A DNA stretch of 26,377 nt from Actinomycetales bacterium UBA1416 (GCA_002304945.1 DBPQ01000122.1:295-26671); one strand, 5' to 3'. Positions 14,171 to 23,181 are shown, counted from the first letter of the stretch. A program made the numbers and translations. Notes: generated by a model from the letters alone, not told the origin.

Positions 14171-14764
14171 ATGCGATCAATCGGCCGCACGGCCCTCCTC
14201 ACGGGCGTCCTGCCGCTCCTCCTCGGGGGCTGCACGTCGTCGACGGACGACGTGCCGTCATCCTCCCCCACGGCACTGTCCGGGTCCGCCCGCACCTCCG
14301 CAGCGAGCACCGCCGCGACTGCCCCGACGTTGCCCTCGTTCGTGACCGACGCCCTCGAGGACGCCGGCTGGGTACGGAACGAGGACCTGTCCGTTCCCGG
14401 CCGCACGCAGTACCAGGACACGCAGTGCGTGGTGCAGCTCGTGGTACTGCCGCAGGCAGGACCCCACGACGACGCCGGGGACACCGAGCTCGCCCTCGAC
14501 GCCCTCGGGGAGGACTTCCGGTCCCCGGAGGACCGGGCGGACGTCGCCCTGCCGGTGGAGGGGGGAGCGTTGGCGATGCGTGCGCGCCGGGTCGAGGTGG
14601 ACACCGGCGCCGAGGTCCTCCCGCTCCAGGTGGCGATGCGCGTCGTCGACGGCGTGACGGTCGCCGTCACGCAGGCGTGCTACGACCACCCGGTCGCCGA
14701 CGAGGAGTTCGACGCGGTCGTCTCCCTGCTCCGGCTGAACGGTGTGGAACCGTCCGAGCTCTGA
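14171..14764 (+). CDS. Lipoprotein of unknown function
   Basis: The 197-residue protein starts with a signal peptide of basic, hydrophobic and lipobox parts (LLLGGC, Cys21), so it should be anchored outside the membrane. A Ser/Thr/Ala-rich spacer (~22-52) follows, then a soluble domain with two cysteines (in DTQCVVQLVV and TQACYDHP) that could form a disulfide. I recognise no named family. The ATG at 14171 is preferred because the signal peptide begins there and the TACCCT box lies at the leaderless distance; the frame is open 48 bases further upstream. It converges on gltX, with one base between the stop codons. Confidence 0.75.
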   Translation: MRSIGRTALLTGVLPLLLGGCTSSTDDVPSSSPTALSGSARTSAASTAATAPTLPSFVTDALEDAGWVRNEDLSVPGRTQYQDTQCVVQLVVLPQAGPHDDAGDTELALDALGEDFRSPEDRADVALPVEGGALAMRARRVEVDTGAEVLPLQVAMRVVDGVTVAVTQACYDHPVADEEFDAVVSLLRLNGVEPSEL

Positions 14765-14765
14765 G

Positions 14766-16256
14766 TCAGAGGGACCCGAGCAGGGCGCGGAGCCGTGCGA
14801 GCGACTCGTCCCTCCCGAGGATCTCGAGGGACTCGAACAGCGGTGGGGAGACCCGCCTGCCGGTCAGGGCCACCCGCACCGGGCCGTAGGCGAGGCGCGG
14901 CTTGATCCCGAGGCCCTCCACGAGGGCCGCCCGCAGCACGTCCTGCACGGTTGCCGTGTCGAAGGCGGGTGCGTCGGCGAGCGCCGCCACGGCGGCCTCG
15001 AGGATGGCGGCCGCGTCCGGCCGCAACGAGGCCCGGGCGTCGTCGTCGACCTCCACCGGACGGAACAGGTACCCAAGGGTGTCCGGCACCTCGCCGAGCA
15101 GCGTGGTGCGCTCCTGCACGAGCGGGGCCGCGGCGTCGACGACGGCGCGCTCCCGATCCGTGAGCGCCTCCCGGTCCGCCGCGGAGACCAGTCCGGCCTC
15201 GTGGAGGTGGGGCACGATCCGGCCGGCGAAGTCCGTCGCGGAGAGCCGGCGGACGTGGGCCGCATTGATGGCCATGGCCTTCGCGAGGTCGAAGCGGGCA
15301 GGGCTCGGGTTCACGTCCGTGATGTCGAACGCACTCACCATCTCGGCCACCGTGAACAGGTCGGTGTCCGGGGAGATCGACCAGCCCAGCAGCCCCAGGT
15401 AGTTGAGGAGCCCCTCGGGGATGAACCCGTTCCGGCGGTGGGCGAGCACGTTGGACTCGGGGTCGCGCTTGGACAGCTTCCGGTTGCCCTCCCCCATCAC
15501 GTACGGCAGGTGCCCGAACTCGGGCATGACCTCGGCGTACCCGAGCTCGATGAGGGCCCGGTACAGCACGATCTGGCGGGGGGTGGAGGACAGCAGGTCC
15601 TCCCCGCGCAGCACGTGGGTGATCCGCATCGCGGCGTCGTCCACCGGGTTCACCAGCGTGTACAGGGGGAAGCCGTTGCCGCGCACGATCACGAAGTCCG
15701 GGATCGATCCGGCGGCGAAGGTGATCTCGCCGCGCACGAGGTCGGTGAACGTGACGTCCTCGTCGGGCATGCGGACCCGGAGCACGGGATCGCGCCCCTC
15801 GGCCCGGAAGGCTGCGCGCTGTGCCTCGGTGAGGTCGCGGTCGAAGCCGTCGTAGCCGGCGTGCGGGTCCCGGCCTGCCGCCAGGTGGCGGGCCTCCACC
15901 TCCTCGGGGGTGGAGAAGGACTCGTACGCGTACCCGGCCTCCAGCAGGCGGGCCGCCACCTCTCGGTAGCTGTCCATGCGCTCGGACTGGCGGTAGGGGG
16001 CGTACGGCCCACCCACCTCGACCCCCTCGTCCCAGTCGAGTCCGAGCCACCGCATCGTCTCGACCAGCTGCTGGTAGGAGACCTCGGAGTCGCGTTCCGG
16101 GTCCGTGTCCTCGATCCGGAAGACGAAGGTCCCGCCCGTGTGCCGGGCGAACGCCCAGTTGAACAGGGCGGTGCGGACGAGGCCAACGTGCGGGCTGCCG
16201 GTGGGCGAGGGGCAGAAGCGCACCCGGGGGTGAGGGGCTACATTCGACTCAGTCAT
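14766..16256 (-). CDS. gltX: Glutamate–tRNA ligase
   Basis: The 496-residue class I synthetase attaches glutamate to tRNA-Glu. The HIGH-type motif appears as SPHVGLV (21-27) in CPSPTGSPHVGLVRTALF, the usual actinobacterial form, and the KMSKS motif as KLSKR (260-264) in GEGNRKLSKRD. TPRQIVLYRAL and the C-terminal helical anticodon domain (~340-496) are in place. Whether it also charges tRNA-Gln (non-discriminating form) is open, and matters because glnS is present here. On the minus strand a TACGAT box ends nine bases before the ATG, so the leader would be ~3 bases. A divergent PLP-enzyme gene starts 48 bases away. Confidence 0.96.
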   Translation of the reverse strand: MTESNVAPHPRVRFCPSPTGSPHVGLVRTALFNWAFARHTGGTFVFRIEDTDPERDSEVSYQQLVETMRWLGLDWDEGVEVGGPYAPYRQSERMDSYREVAARLLEAGYAYESFSTPEEVEARHLAAGRDPHAGYDGFDRDLTEAQRAAFRAEGRDPVLRVRMPDEDVTFTDLVRGEITFAAGSIPDFVIVRGNGFPLYTLVNPVDDAAMRITHVLRGEDLLSSTPRQIVLYRALIELGYAEVMPEFGHLPYVMGEGNRKLSKRDPESNVLAHRRNGFIPEGLLNYLGLLGWSISPDTDLFTVAEMVSAFDITDVNPSPARFDLAKAMAINAAHVRRLSATDFAGRIVPHLHEAGLVSAADREALTDRERAVVDAAAPLVQERTTLLGEVPDTLGYLFRPVEVDDDARASLRPDAAAILEAAVAALADAPAFDTATVQDVLRAALVEGLGIKPRLAYGPVRVALTGRRVSPPLFESLEILGRDESLARLRALLGSL

Positions 16257-16265
16257 GATGACCCC

Positions 16266-16271
16266 ATCGTA
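16266..16271 (-). promoter_or_regulatory. -10 box of gltX
   Basis: TACGAT on the minus strand is followed by six bases and then ATCATG. Transcription from the expected base would leave a leader of about three bases before the gltX ATG. Confidence 0.45.
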
Positions 16272-16303
16272 TGGGGTCCGCGCCGAACCTCCTGGAGTGC
16301 CCC

Positions 16304-17440
16304 GTGAGCATCGACTTCGAGTCCTTCACCCCCGAACGCCTCCAGGGCACGTCCGAGAAGTGGTCCCGCCGGGACGCGATCGGCGCCGGGGTCGCGGAGA
16401 TGGACTTCGGGATCGCCCCCGCCATCCGAGCCGTGCTGCGCGAGGCCGTCGAGGGCGGCGCGTTCGGCTACCCCACCGACGATCAGGTGGAGGCGGTCCG
16501 GACGTCCTGTGCCGGCTGGTACGAGCGCGAGTGCGGCTGGCAGGTCGCACCGGAGCGGGTCCAGGTGACGGCCGATGTGCTGACGGGCCTGCTCCTGACC
16601 CTGCGGCACCTCGTGCCGGAGGGCGCTCCGGTGATCCTCCCGATCCCGAACTACATGCCGTTCCTGTCCCTCCCCGAGCTGTACGGCCACCCGGTGCTCC
16701 GGGTGCCGGGGAGGACCGACGGCCGGGGAGGGTACGTCATGGACCTCGACGCCATCGACGAGGCGTTCCGGGCCGGCGGCCGGCTCCTCATCCTGTGCAA
16801 CCCGCACAACCCCGTGGGGCGCGTGTACAACAGGGCCGAACTGGAGGACCTCGCCACGATCGTGGACCGGCACGGCGGGCGCGTCTTCAGCGACGAGATC
16901 CACGCGCCGCTCGTGCTCGACCGGTCCCGGCGTCACGTCCCGTACGCCGGCATCTCTCCCACGACGGCGGCGCACACCACCACGGCGGTCGCGGCGTCGA
17001 AGGGCTGGAACATCCCTGGCCTGAAGTGCGCCCAGCTGATCCTCTCCGAGGCCGACTCGGCCGTCTTCGCGCCCTTCGCCCCGATCACCAGCCACCAGGC
17101 CTCCACACCGGGCCTCCTGGCCACGGCGCGCGCCTACACCGACGACGGCGGCTGGCTCGCGGAGGTCGTGGCGCACCTGCGGGGCACCGCGACGTTCCTG
17201 ACAGAACTGCTGGACCGGGAGATCCCCGGAATCGGCTACCGCGAGCCGGAGGGCACCTACCTCGCGTGGCTCGACACGACGGCGCTGGCGCCGGACAACC
17301 CCTCCCGTCACTTCGCGGAGCACGGGGTGGTCACCACGGACGGGGCGGCGTGCGGGCTCCCCGGGTTCACCCGCCTCAACCTCGCCGCGTCGCGGGGCAC
17401 GCTCGAGCAGGCCGTGGCCCGCATGGCTGCCTCACTCTGA
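16304..17440 (+). CDS. MalY/PatB-family PLP-dependent enzyme (C–S lyase or aminotransferase)
   Basis: The protein is 378 residues from the GTG at 16304, which follows GGAG at six bases. An ATG at 16271 in the same frame lacks such a site and would add 11 unconserved residues. Fold-type I motifs are clear: AEMDFGIAPAI near 31-41, LCNPHNPVGRVY (164-175), the PLP-contacting FSDEIHAPL (195-203), and Schiff-base Lys233 in ASKGWNIPGLKCA. The family includes cystathionine beta-lyases that release homocysteine, pyruvate and ammonia, and also aminotransferases; sequence alone does not decide. It stands alone between gltX (divergent) and a convergent FAH-family gene. Confidence 0.88.
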   Translation: MSIDFESFTPERLQGTSEKWSRRDAIGAGVAEMDFGIAPAIRAVLREAVEGGAFGYPTDDQVEAVRTSCAGWYERECGWQVAPERVQVTADVLTGLLLTLRHLVPEGAPVILPIPNYMPFLSLPELYGHPVLRVPGRTDGRGGYVMDLDAIDEAFRAGGRLLILCNPHNPVGRVYNRAELEDLATIVDRHGGRVFSDEIHAPLVLDRSRRHVPYAGISPTTAAHTTTAVAASKGWNIPGLKCAQLILSEADSAVFAPFAPITSHQASTPGLLATARAYTDDGGWLAEVVAHLRGTATFLTELLDREIPGIGYREPEGTYLAWLDTTALAPDNPSRHFAEHGVVTTDGAACGLPGFTRLNLAASRGTLEQAVARMAASL

Positions 17441-17459
17441 TCAGCGGACCGCCGGCGGA

Positions 17460-18224
17460 TCAGCGGCGGACGACCGGGTTGCCGAAGCGCCCGATACCCT
17501 CCACCTCCACCTCGACGCGCTGCCCGACGTCGATCGGGCCAACCCCCGCCGGGGTGCCGGTGAGGATGACGTCGCCCGGCAGGAGGGTGAAGATGCCCGA
17601 GACGTACTCGATGAGCTCCGCCACCGGGAAGATGAGGTCCGAGGTCCGGCCGTCCTGCCGCAGCTCGCCGTCCACCCACGCCCGGACGGCGAGGTCGGAG
17701 ACGTCGAGGTCCGTCTCGATCCACGGCCCGATCGGGCAGGCGGTGTCGAAGCCCTTGGCACGTGTCCACTGGGAGTCCGAACGTTGGACGTCACGGGCGG
17801 AGACGTCGTTGCCCACCGTGTAGCCGAAGATCACGTCGGCGGCGCGCTCCGCGGGGACGAACTTGCACATCCGCGAGATCACCACCGCGAGTTCCGCCTC
17901 GTGGTGGACCTCCTGCGAGTACGGGGGCAGCACGATGGGGTCGTCAGGGCCGATGACGGACGTGTTCGGCTTGAGGAAGACGAGCGGCTCCACGGGCAGG
18001 TCGTTGCCCATCTCTGCGGCGTGGGCCGCGTAGTTGCGGCCGATGCCCACCACCTTGGACCGCGGGATGACCGGCGAGAGCAACCGCACGTCGTCGAGAC
18101 GCACCCGCTCACCCGTGGTGTCCCAGGAGTCGAAGAGCGGATCGGACCTCAGGACGACGAGCTCATCGCCGTCGACGATGCCGTAGGCGGGCAGTTCCCC
18201 GTGGACGAAGCGTGCGACCTGCAT
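17460..18224 (-). CDS. Fumarylacetoacetate hydrolase (FAH) family protein
   Basis: The 254-residue protein has the FAH fold: VVGIGRNYAAHAAEMG (58-73), FLKPNTSVIGP (83-93), and metal ligands Glu109, Glu111 and Asp140 in HHEAELAVV and GNDVSARD. QWTRAKGFDTACPIGPW and LTGTPAGVGP complete the active site. Members hydrolyse or isomerise beta-dicarbonyl acids (fumarylpyruvate, 2-hydroxyhepta-2,4-dienedioate, acylpyruvates), and the substrate is not decided here. Rv2993c beside gltX in M. tuberculosis is the same family. I chose ATG 18224 because MQVARFVHG is the usual N-terminus and TAGCCT ends seven bases before it; an upstream ATG gives eight extra residues. Confidence 0.9.
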   Translation of the reverse strand: MQVARFVHGELPAYGIVDGDELVVLRSDPLFDSWDTTGERVRLDDVRLLSPVIPRSKVVGIGRNYAAHAAEMGNDLPVEPLVFLKPNTSVIGPDDPIVLPPYSQEVHHEAELAVVISRMCKFVPAERAADVIFGYTVGNDVSARDVQRSDSQWTRAKGFDTACPIGPWIETDLDVSDLAVRAWVDGELRQDGRTSDLIFPVAELIEYVSGIFTLLPGDVILTGTPAGVGPIDVGQRVEVEVEGIGRFGNPVVRR

Positions 18225-18231
18225 GGGGCCA

Positions 18232-18237
18232 AGGCTA
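18232..18237 (-). promoter_or_regulatory. -10 box of the FAH-family gene
   Basis: TAGCCT on the minus strand ends seven bases before the ATG at 18224. There is no Shine-Dalgarno sequence, so a leaderless start is likely. Confidence 0.4.
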
Positions 18238-18256
18238 CCGTGGCCCACCGCTCCGC

Positions 18257-18284
18257 ACCCTCACGCCTTGTTCCGCGTGAGGGT
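18257..18284 (-). terminator. Hairpin over the stop codon of the AGCS transporter gene
   Basis: Perfect 10-base arms ACCCTCACGC and GCGTGAGGGT flank an 8-base loop. On the minus strand the TGA stop (18263-18261) lies within the second arm. No T run follows, so it would be a GC-only terminator, or it may simply protect the 3' end. Confidence 0.5.
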
Positions 18285-19706
18285 GGGGTTGTCGTGGGTC
18301 CAGATGTCGGTGTCGAGGACACCGGGCAGGTGGGCGCTGTCCGCCGCGATGAACGCCGACCGTCCCTTGCCCGCCTCGTAGTCGGCCAGCACGGCGAAGG
18401 CCCACTTCCCGAGCAGCAGGATCGCCACGAGGTTGATGAGGGTCATCACGCCCATGGAGACGTCGGCAAGGCTCCACACGACGTCGATCTTCAGGAACGC
18501 GCCGACCACGACGGCGGCGATCACGGTGATCCGCAGCGCCAGGTCGCGCTCGTGCGCCTCTCCCGTGAGGTAGTCGAGGTTGACCTCGGCGTAGGCGTAG
18601 TTGCCGATGATGGTGGAGAACGCGAAGGTGAAGATGAGGATGGTCATCGGCAGGGTCGTCCAGTCCCCCAAGTGGTGCGCGACGGCGGCCTGGGTGAGCG
18701 TGGCCCCCTCGAGTTCCATGCCCGGGGTGTACACGCTCTCGTCGGACAGCAGGATCATGAAGGCGGTGGCGGAGCACACCAGCATGGTGTCGACGAACAC
18801 GCCGGCCGACTGGATGAGGCCCTGGCGAGCCGGGTGGATCGTGGTGGCCGTGGACGCCGCGTTGGGCGCCGAGCCCATGCCTGCCTCGTTGGAGTACAGG
18901 CCGCGCTTCACGCCGTTCAGCAGGGCCGCGACCATTCCGCCGGCCGTGCCCGCGAACGCCTCGTTCAGCCCGAAGGCGGATTCCACGATCTCGTAGAACA
19001 CGAAGCCGAGCCGGTCGAGGTTCATCACGAGGATGACGAGGGAGAGCAGGACGTAGATCAGCGCCATGAGGGGGGCCACCCACTCGGCCACGCGCGCCAC
19101 AGACTTGATGCCGCCGAGGATGACCGCTCCGCTGAGGACGGCGAGTACGACCGCGGTGATCCAGGTGGGGACGCCGTGGGCGGTGCGCAGCGTCTCGGCG
19201 ATGGTGTTGGACTGGACCATCTCGAAGGCGATGCCGAAGGTGAAGAGCAGCGCGACCGCGAACGTGGCACCCCACCGCCACGACTTCAGCCCCTTCCAGA
19301 TGTAGAAGGCGGGGCCACCCCGGAAGGTGCCGTCGTGCCAGCGGACCTTGAACACCTGGGCGAGCGTGGCCTCGATGAAGGCGGTGGCCATGCCGATCGC
19401 CGCGATCACCCACATCCAGAAGACCGCTCCCGGTCCGCCCAGTGTGATCGCGATCGCCACGCCGGCGATGTTCCCCGTCCCGACCCGGGAGGCCAGCCCG
19501 ATCGCGAAGGCCTGGAAGGGCGAGATGCCGCCGGCCTCGGCGTGGCGGGACCCTGCGACCGTCCTGACAATCCTCCCGACCAGCCGCACCTGCATCGCAC
19601 GCGTCCGCACGGTGAACCAGATGCCGACGCCGGCGAGCAGGTAGATCAGCAACCACGAGTACATCTGGGTGTTGATCCAGTCCAGGGCTGCGAGCAGGCC
19701 GTCCAT
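18261..19706 (-). CDS. Sodium:alanine symporter family (AGCS) transporter
   Basis: The 481-residue membrane protein has about ten or more hydrophobic segments. The AGCS signatures are present: AFAIGLASRVGTGNIAGVA near 70-90, GGPGAVFWMW, and KRGLYSNEAGMGSAPNAAST in the middle. Family members import alanine or glycine with Na+ across the cytoplasmic membrane. The start at 19706 follows GGGAG seven bases upstream on the minus strand; earlier in-frame ATGs add a non-hydrophobic Arg-rich stretch and are unlikely. It is divergent from the helicase gene. The C-terminal tail (~440-481) is hydrophilic, and its coding end overlaps a hairpin. Confidence 0.93.
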   Translation of the reverse strand: MDGLLAALDWINTQMYSWLLIYLLAGVGIWFTVRTRAMQVRLVGRIVRTVAGSRHAEAGGISPFQAFAIGLASRVGTGNIAGVAIAITLGGPGAVFWMWVIAAIGMATAFIEATLAQVFKVRWHDGTFRGGPAFYIWKGLKSWRWGATFAVALLFTFGIAFEMVQSNTIAETLRTAHGVPTWITAVVLAVLSGAVILGGIKSVARVAEWVAPLMALIYVLLSLVILVMNLDRLGFVFYEIVESAFGLNEAFAGTAGGMVAALLNGVKRGLYSNEAGMGSAPNAASTATTIHPARQGLIQSAGVFVDTMLVCSATAFMILLSDESVYTPGMELEGATLTQAAVAHHLGDWTTLPMTILIFTFAFSTIIGNYAYAEVNLDYLTGEAHERDLALRITVIAAVVVGAFLKIDVVWSLADVSMGVMTLINLVAILLLGKWAFAVLADYEAGKGRSAFIAADSAHLPGVLDTDIWTHDNPTLTRNKA

Positions 19707-19795
19707 GAGGGGCTCCCTTCCGCGGGCCGGGCGCGCCCGCTGTGCGGCAGCATGGCAGATGACCGCCCGCCGTGGGGGCGAACTCACCGAGGTGG

Positions 19796-19801
19796 GACAA
19801 T
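19796..19801 (+). promoter_or_regulatory. Possible -10 box of the helicase gene
   Basis: GACAAT ends six bases before the ATG at 19808, the same spacing as other leaderless starts in this window, although its first base departs from TANNNT. Confidence 0.35.
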
Positions 19802-19807
19802 GGGACG

Positions 19808-22387
19808 ATGACGGAACCGGCGCTCAACGTCCTGCTCGACGACCTCGAGGACCTCGGCGCCGCAGATCTCGTGGACTCCCTGTACATGGGCTTCCACGGC
19901 TGGGCGGAGGCGACGGGCCGGCCCCTCTACCCCCACCAGGACGAGGCGCTGGCCGCCCTGCTCACCGGCACCCACGTCATCGTCGGCACCCCCACCGGCT
20001 CCGGCAAGTCCGTGATCGCGCAGGCAGCGCACACTGTCGCACTGTCCCGTGGCCAGCGAACCTGGTACACCGCCCCGCTGAAGGCCCTCGTCTCCGAGAA
20101 ATTCTTCGACCTCGTCGCCCTCTTCGGGCCGGCGAACGTGGGCATGGTCACCGGGGACACGGCCATCAACGCCGAGGCCCCCATCATCTGCTGCACCGCC
20201 GAGATCCTCGCCAACCAGGCCCTGCGAGAGGGCGACGGCCTCGATGCCGGCGTGGTGGTGATGGACGAGTTCCACTTCTACGCGGACCCGCAGCGGGGCT
20301 GGGCCTGGCAGGTGCCGCTCCTCGAGCTGAACACCGCGCAGTTCGTCCTCATGTCGGCGACCCTGGGCGACACCTCCTTCTTCGCCGCCGACCTGGAGCG
20401 GCGCACGGGACGCGAGGTCACCACCGTCACGTCGGCGAAGCGCCCCGTGCCGCTGAGCCACGCCTATTCCACCGAGCCCCTGCAGGACGTCCTCACGGAA
20501 CTCGTGGCGACCCGCCGTGCACCCGCCTACGTGGTGCACTTCGCGCAGAAGGACGCGGTGGAACGGGCCCAGTCCCTGACATCCGTTCAGGTTGCCCCCA
20601 AGGAGCAACGGGAGGCGATCGCCCGTCGCATCGCCGGGTTCAGCTTCTCGAAAGGCTTCGGCACCACCCTCTCCAGGCTGCTGCGCCTGGGCATCGGCGT
20701 GCACCACGCCGGCATGCTCCCCCGCTACCGGCGGCTCGTCGAGCAACTCACCCAGGAGGGCCTCCTCTCCGTGGTGTGCGGCACGGACACCCTCGGCGTG
20801 GGCATCAACGTGCCGATCCGGACGGTGGTGTTCACCTCCCTCACGAAGTTCGACGGTGAGCGGATGCGCCACCTCACCGCCCGGGAGTTCCACCAGATCG
20901 CGGGCCGCGCCGGCCGCGCCGGCTACGACACCCTGGGCGAGGTCATCGTCCAGGCTCCCGACCACGTCATCGAGAACGCGAAGGCACTGGCGAGGGCGGG
21001 TGACGACGAGCGCAAGCGCCGGAAGATCGTGCGCAAGAAGGCGCCGGCCGGCCAGGTGAACTGGACGGACAAGACGTTCGAGCGCCTCCGCGACGCCGAG
21101 CCGGAGCCGCTCGCCAGCCAGTTCCAGGTGACCCACGCGATGGTCCTGAACGTCCTCGCCCGGCCAGGCGACGCCGTCGCGCACCTCGCCCGCCTGCTGA
21201 CGGACAACCACGAGCCCGGCGGCGAGCGCAACCCCCACCTGCGGCGGGCCGTCCACATCTACCGGTCGCTGCGGCAGGCGGGCGTGGTGGAGCACTTGTC
21301 GTCCACCGCGGCCGCGGGCGGCCCGCGGCTCCGGCTCACCGTCGACCTGCCCGAACGCTTCGCGCTCAACGCGCCTCTCTCCCCCTTCGCGCTCGCCGCG
21401 ATCTCGCTCCTCGATCCGGACTCGCCGGCCTTCGCGCTCGACGTCGTCAGCGTCGTGGAGGCGACCCTCGAGGACCCGCGGCCGCTCCTGTACGCCCAGG
21501 CCTGGGCCGCCCGGGGCGACGCCGTCGCTGCGATGAAGGCGGAGGGCATGGAGTACGACGAGCGGATGGAGGCGCTCGAGGAGGTGACGTGGCCGCAACC
21601 ACTCTCCGAACTGCTGGCCGCGGCGCTGCGCGAGTACGCGCACACGAACCCGTGGGTGCTCGAGCACGAGCTGAGCCCCAAGTCCGTGGTCCGCGAGATG
21701 GTGGAGAACGCGATGACGTTCTCCGACATCGTCGCCCGGTACCAGCTCGGCCGCTCCGAGGGAGTGGTGCTGCGCTACCTGTCGGACGCGTATCGGGCGC
21801 TGCGCCAGGCCGTCCCGGAGGAGGCGCGCACCGAGGAGGTCCTCGCGATCACGCACTGGCTGGGCGCGCTGGTGCGGTCGGTGGACTCCTCCCTCCTCGA
21901 CGAGTGGGCCGCCCTGCACGCCGCCGAGGACGCCGAGGCCGTGCCGGCGCTCGGCGAGGTCCCGTACGGGGCTGACGACGACGGCGCCGTCGCCTTCTCC
22001 CGCAACCGCCACGCGTTCCGGGTGGCGATCCGGGGCAGCGTGTTCCGGATGGTGGAGCTGCTGGCCCGCGAGGCCTACGAGGACCTGGGCGCGCTGGGGA
22101 TCCCCGGATGGGACGCGACCCGCTGGCGTGCCGCCGCCGGGGCGTACTGGGAGGAGTACGACTGGCTGGGAACGGGGGCGGAGGCGCGCGCGCTGTTCGA
22201 GCTGACGGAGGACCCTGTCGAGGTCAAACTGGCGGGGGTCGGGGCCGCGCACTGGCTCGCCCGCCAGCGGCTGGAGGACCCGGACGGCAACCGCGACTGG
22301 GCCCTCGTGGCGGGGATCGACCTCACGTCCTCCGACGCGGAACGCCGGGTGGTCCTCACGGGAGTGGCGCTCGGGGAGGTGCGGTAA
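19808..22387 (+). CDS. DEAD/DEAH-box superfamily 2 helicase with DUF3516 C-terminus
   Basis: The 859-residue protein has all core helicase motifs: Walker A GTPTGSGKS (60-68), DEFH box (153-156), SAT (183-185), GVGIN around 330, and motif VI QIAGRAGRAG (363-372). HHAGMLPRYRRLVEQL (299-314) is typical of Ski2-like helicases. The C-terminal ~430 residues match the DUF3516 region that accompanies this helicase type in actinobacteria. It should unwind RNA or DNA with ATP; the biological substrate is not established to my knowledge. ATG 19808 is preferred over an in-frame ATG 36 bases upstream because of its leaderless-type spacing. A 1113-residue antisense frame over this gene is a GC artefact. 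Confidence 0.9.
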   Translation: MTEPALNVLLDDLEDLGAADLVDSLYMGFHGWAEATGRPLYPHQDEALAALLTGTHVIVGTPTGSGKSVIAQAAHTVALSRGQRTWYTAPLKALVSEKFFDLVALFGPANVGMVTGDTAINAEAPIICCTAEILANQALREGDGLDAGVVVMDEFHFYADPQRGWAWQVPLLELNTAQFVLMSATLGDTSFFAADLERRTGREVTTVTSAKRPVPLSHAYSTEPLQDVLTELVATRRAPAYVVHFAQKDAVERAQSLTSVQVAPKEQREAIARRIAGFSFSKGFGTTLSRLLRLGIGVHHAGMLPRYRRLVEQLTQEGLLSVVCGTDTLGVGINVPIRTVVFTSLTKFDGERMRHLTAREFHQIAGRAGRAGYDTLGEVIVQAPDHVIENAKALARAGDDERKRRKIVRKKAPAGQVNWTDKTFERLRDAEPEPLASQFQVTHAMVLNVLARPGDAVAHLARLLTDNHEPGGERNPHLRRAVHIYRSLRQAGVVEHLSSTAAAGGPRLRLTVDLPERFALNAPLSPFALAAISLLDPDSPAFALDVVSVVEATLEDPRPLLYAQAWAARGDAVAAMKAEGMEYDERMEALEEVTWPQPLSELLAAALREYAHTNPWVLEHELSPKSVVREMVENAMTFSDIVARYQLGRSEGVVLRYLSDAYRALRQAVPEEARTEEVLAITHWLGALVRSVDSSLLDEWAALHAAEDAEAVPALGEVPYGADDDGAVAFSRNRHAFRVAIRGSVFRMVELLAREAYEDLGALGIPGWDATRWRAAAGAYWEEYDWLGTGAEARALFELTEDPVEVKLAGVGAAHWLARQRLEDPDGNRDWALVAGIDLTSSDAERRVVLTGVALGEVR

Positions 22388-22404
22388 GGCAAGGCTCTCC
22401 TGCG

Positions 22405-22433
22405 ATGACAGGGCGCCGGGTACTCCGTACCGT
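22405..22433 (+). promoter_or_regulatory. Promoter of the VIT1/CCC1 gene
   Basis: ATGACA (22405-22410) and TACCGT (22428-22433) are exactly 17 bases apart, and the -10 box ends six bases before the ATG at 22440. This is the best-formed leaderless promoter in the window. Confidence 0.65.
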
Positions 22434-22439
22434 GGTCCC

Positions 22440-23162
22440 ATGGGGATCACTCTGGGCAACGGGAGGGAGCCGGGCGTGGAGGTGAGGCAGGATTCCACGG
22501 CCGCGCGGCTCAACAAGCTGCGCGCCGGGGTGCTCGGCGCGAACGACGGGATCGTCTCGGTGGCCGCGACCGTCATCGGCGTCGCCGCCGCCACGGATTC
22601 CGTCCCCATCATCGCGACCGCGGGCTTCGCGGCGCTCTCGGCGGGGGCGTTCTCGATGGCCACCGGCGAGTACATCTCGGTGTCCACCCAACGCGACACC
22701 GAGTCCGCGATCGTCGAGCGCGTGTCGGCGGCATCCCGCGGACACCTCGATGGCATTCTCGACGCGCTCGTCGCCGATCTCCGGCACCGGGGCGTGGCGC
22801 CCGAGGCCGCTCGGCAGGCGGCGGCCCAGATGGCGGAGCACGACGCGGTCGGGGCCCTGTCGTGCGTGGAGGGCATCGACCCGGACGACCTGGTGAACCC
22901 GTGGCACGCGGCGTGGGCGTCGTTCTTCTCCTTCATCCTGGGTGCCGCCCTGCCCGTCGCCTCGATCCTGCTGTTCCCGCCGGGACTCCGTATCCCAGCG
23001 ACCTTCGTCGCGGTCCTGTTCGCCCTCGCCCTCACGGGGTTCATCTCAGCGCGCCTCGGCGAGGCGAATGCCGGCCGGGCCGTCATCCGCACCATGCTCG
23101 GCGGTGCGCTCGGCATGATCGTCACCTACGGGGTCGGCACGCTCTTCAACGTCCCGGCCTAG
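22440..23162 (+). CDS. VIT1/CCC1 family iron/manganese transporter
   Basis: The 240-residue protein starts with a short hydrophilic stretch, then KLRAGVLGANDGIVSVAATVIG (26-47), the family hallmark around membrane segment 1. GAFSMATGEYISVSTQRD ends segment 2, a charged cytoplasmic region (~85-150) carries conserved acidic residues, and three further hydrophobic segments fill 155-240. CCC1/VIT1 proteins move Fe2+ or Mn2+, in bacteria presumably out of the cytoplasm; the N-terminal ferritin-like domain of some relatives is absent. The start is leaderless behind ATGACA-17-TACCGT. yggS follows after 19 bases. Confidence 0.9.
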   Translation: MGITLGNGREPGVEVRQDSTAARLNKLRAGVLGANDGIVSVAATVIGVAAATDSVPIIATAGFAALSAGAFSMATGEYISVSTQRDTESAIVERVSAASRGHLDGILDALVADLRHRGVAPEAARQAAAQMAEHDAVGALSCVEGIDPDDLVNPWHAAWASFFSFILGAALPVASILLFPPGLRIPATFVAVLFALALTGFISARLGEANAGRAVIRTMLGGALGMIVTYGVGTLFNVPA

Positions 23163-23169
23163 GGACGGC

Positions 23170-23175
23170 TACGCT
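23170..23175 (+). promoter_or_regulatory. -10 box of yggS
   Basis: TACGCT ends six bases before the GTG at 23182. The nearest -35-like sequence, TTCAAC at 23145-23150, is 19 bases away and lies inside the upstream gene. Confidence 0.4.
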
Positions 23176-23181
23176 CGGACC

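Noticed and set aside
17439..17475. A short direct repeat (GATCAGCGGA twice) between the MalY/PatB-type gene and the FAH-family gene.
   Set aside because: It has only two copies, one of which lies at the FAH gene's 3' end, and no hairpin or T run; there is no sign of function.
19784..23125. A 1113-residue open frame on the minus strand, antisense to the helicase and CCC1 genes.
   Set aside because: Its text is low in motif content and rich in Arg, Gly, Val and Glu, as expected for a GC-rich antisense frame. The plus-strand genes have complete family motifs over the same bases.
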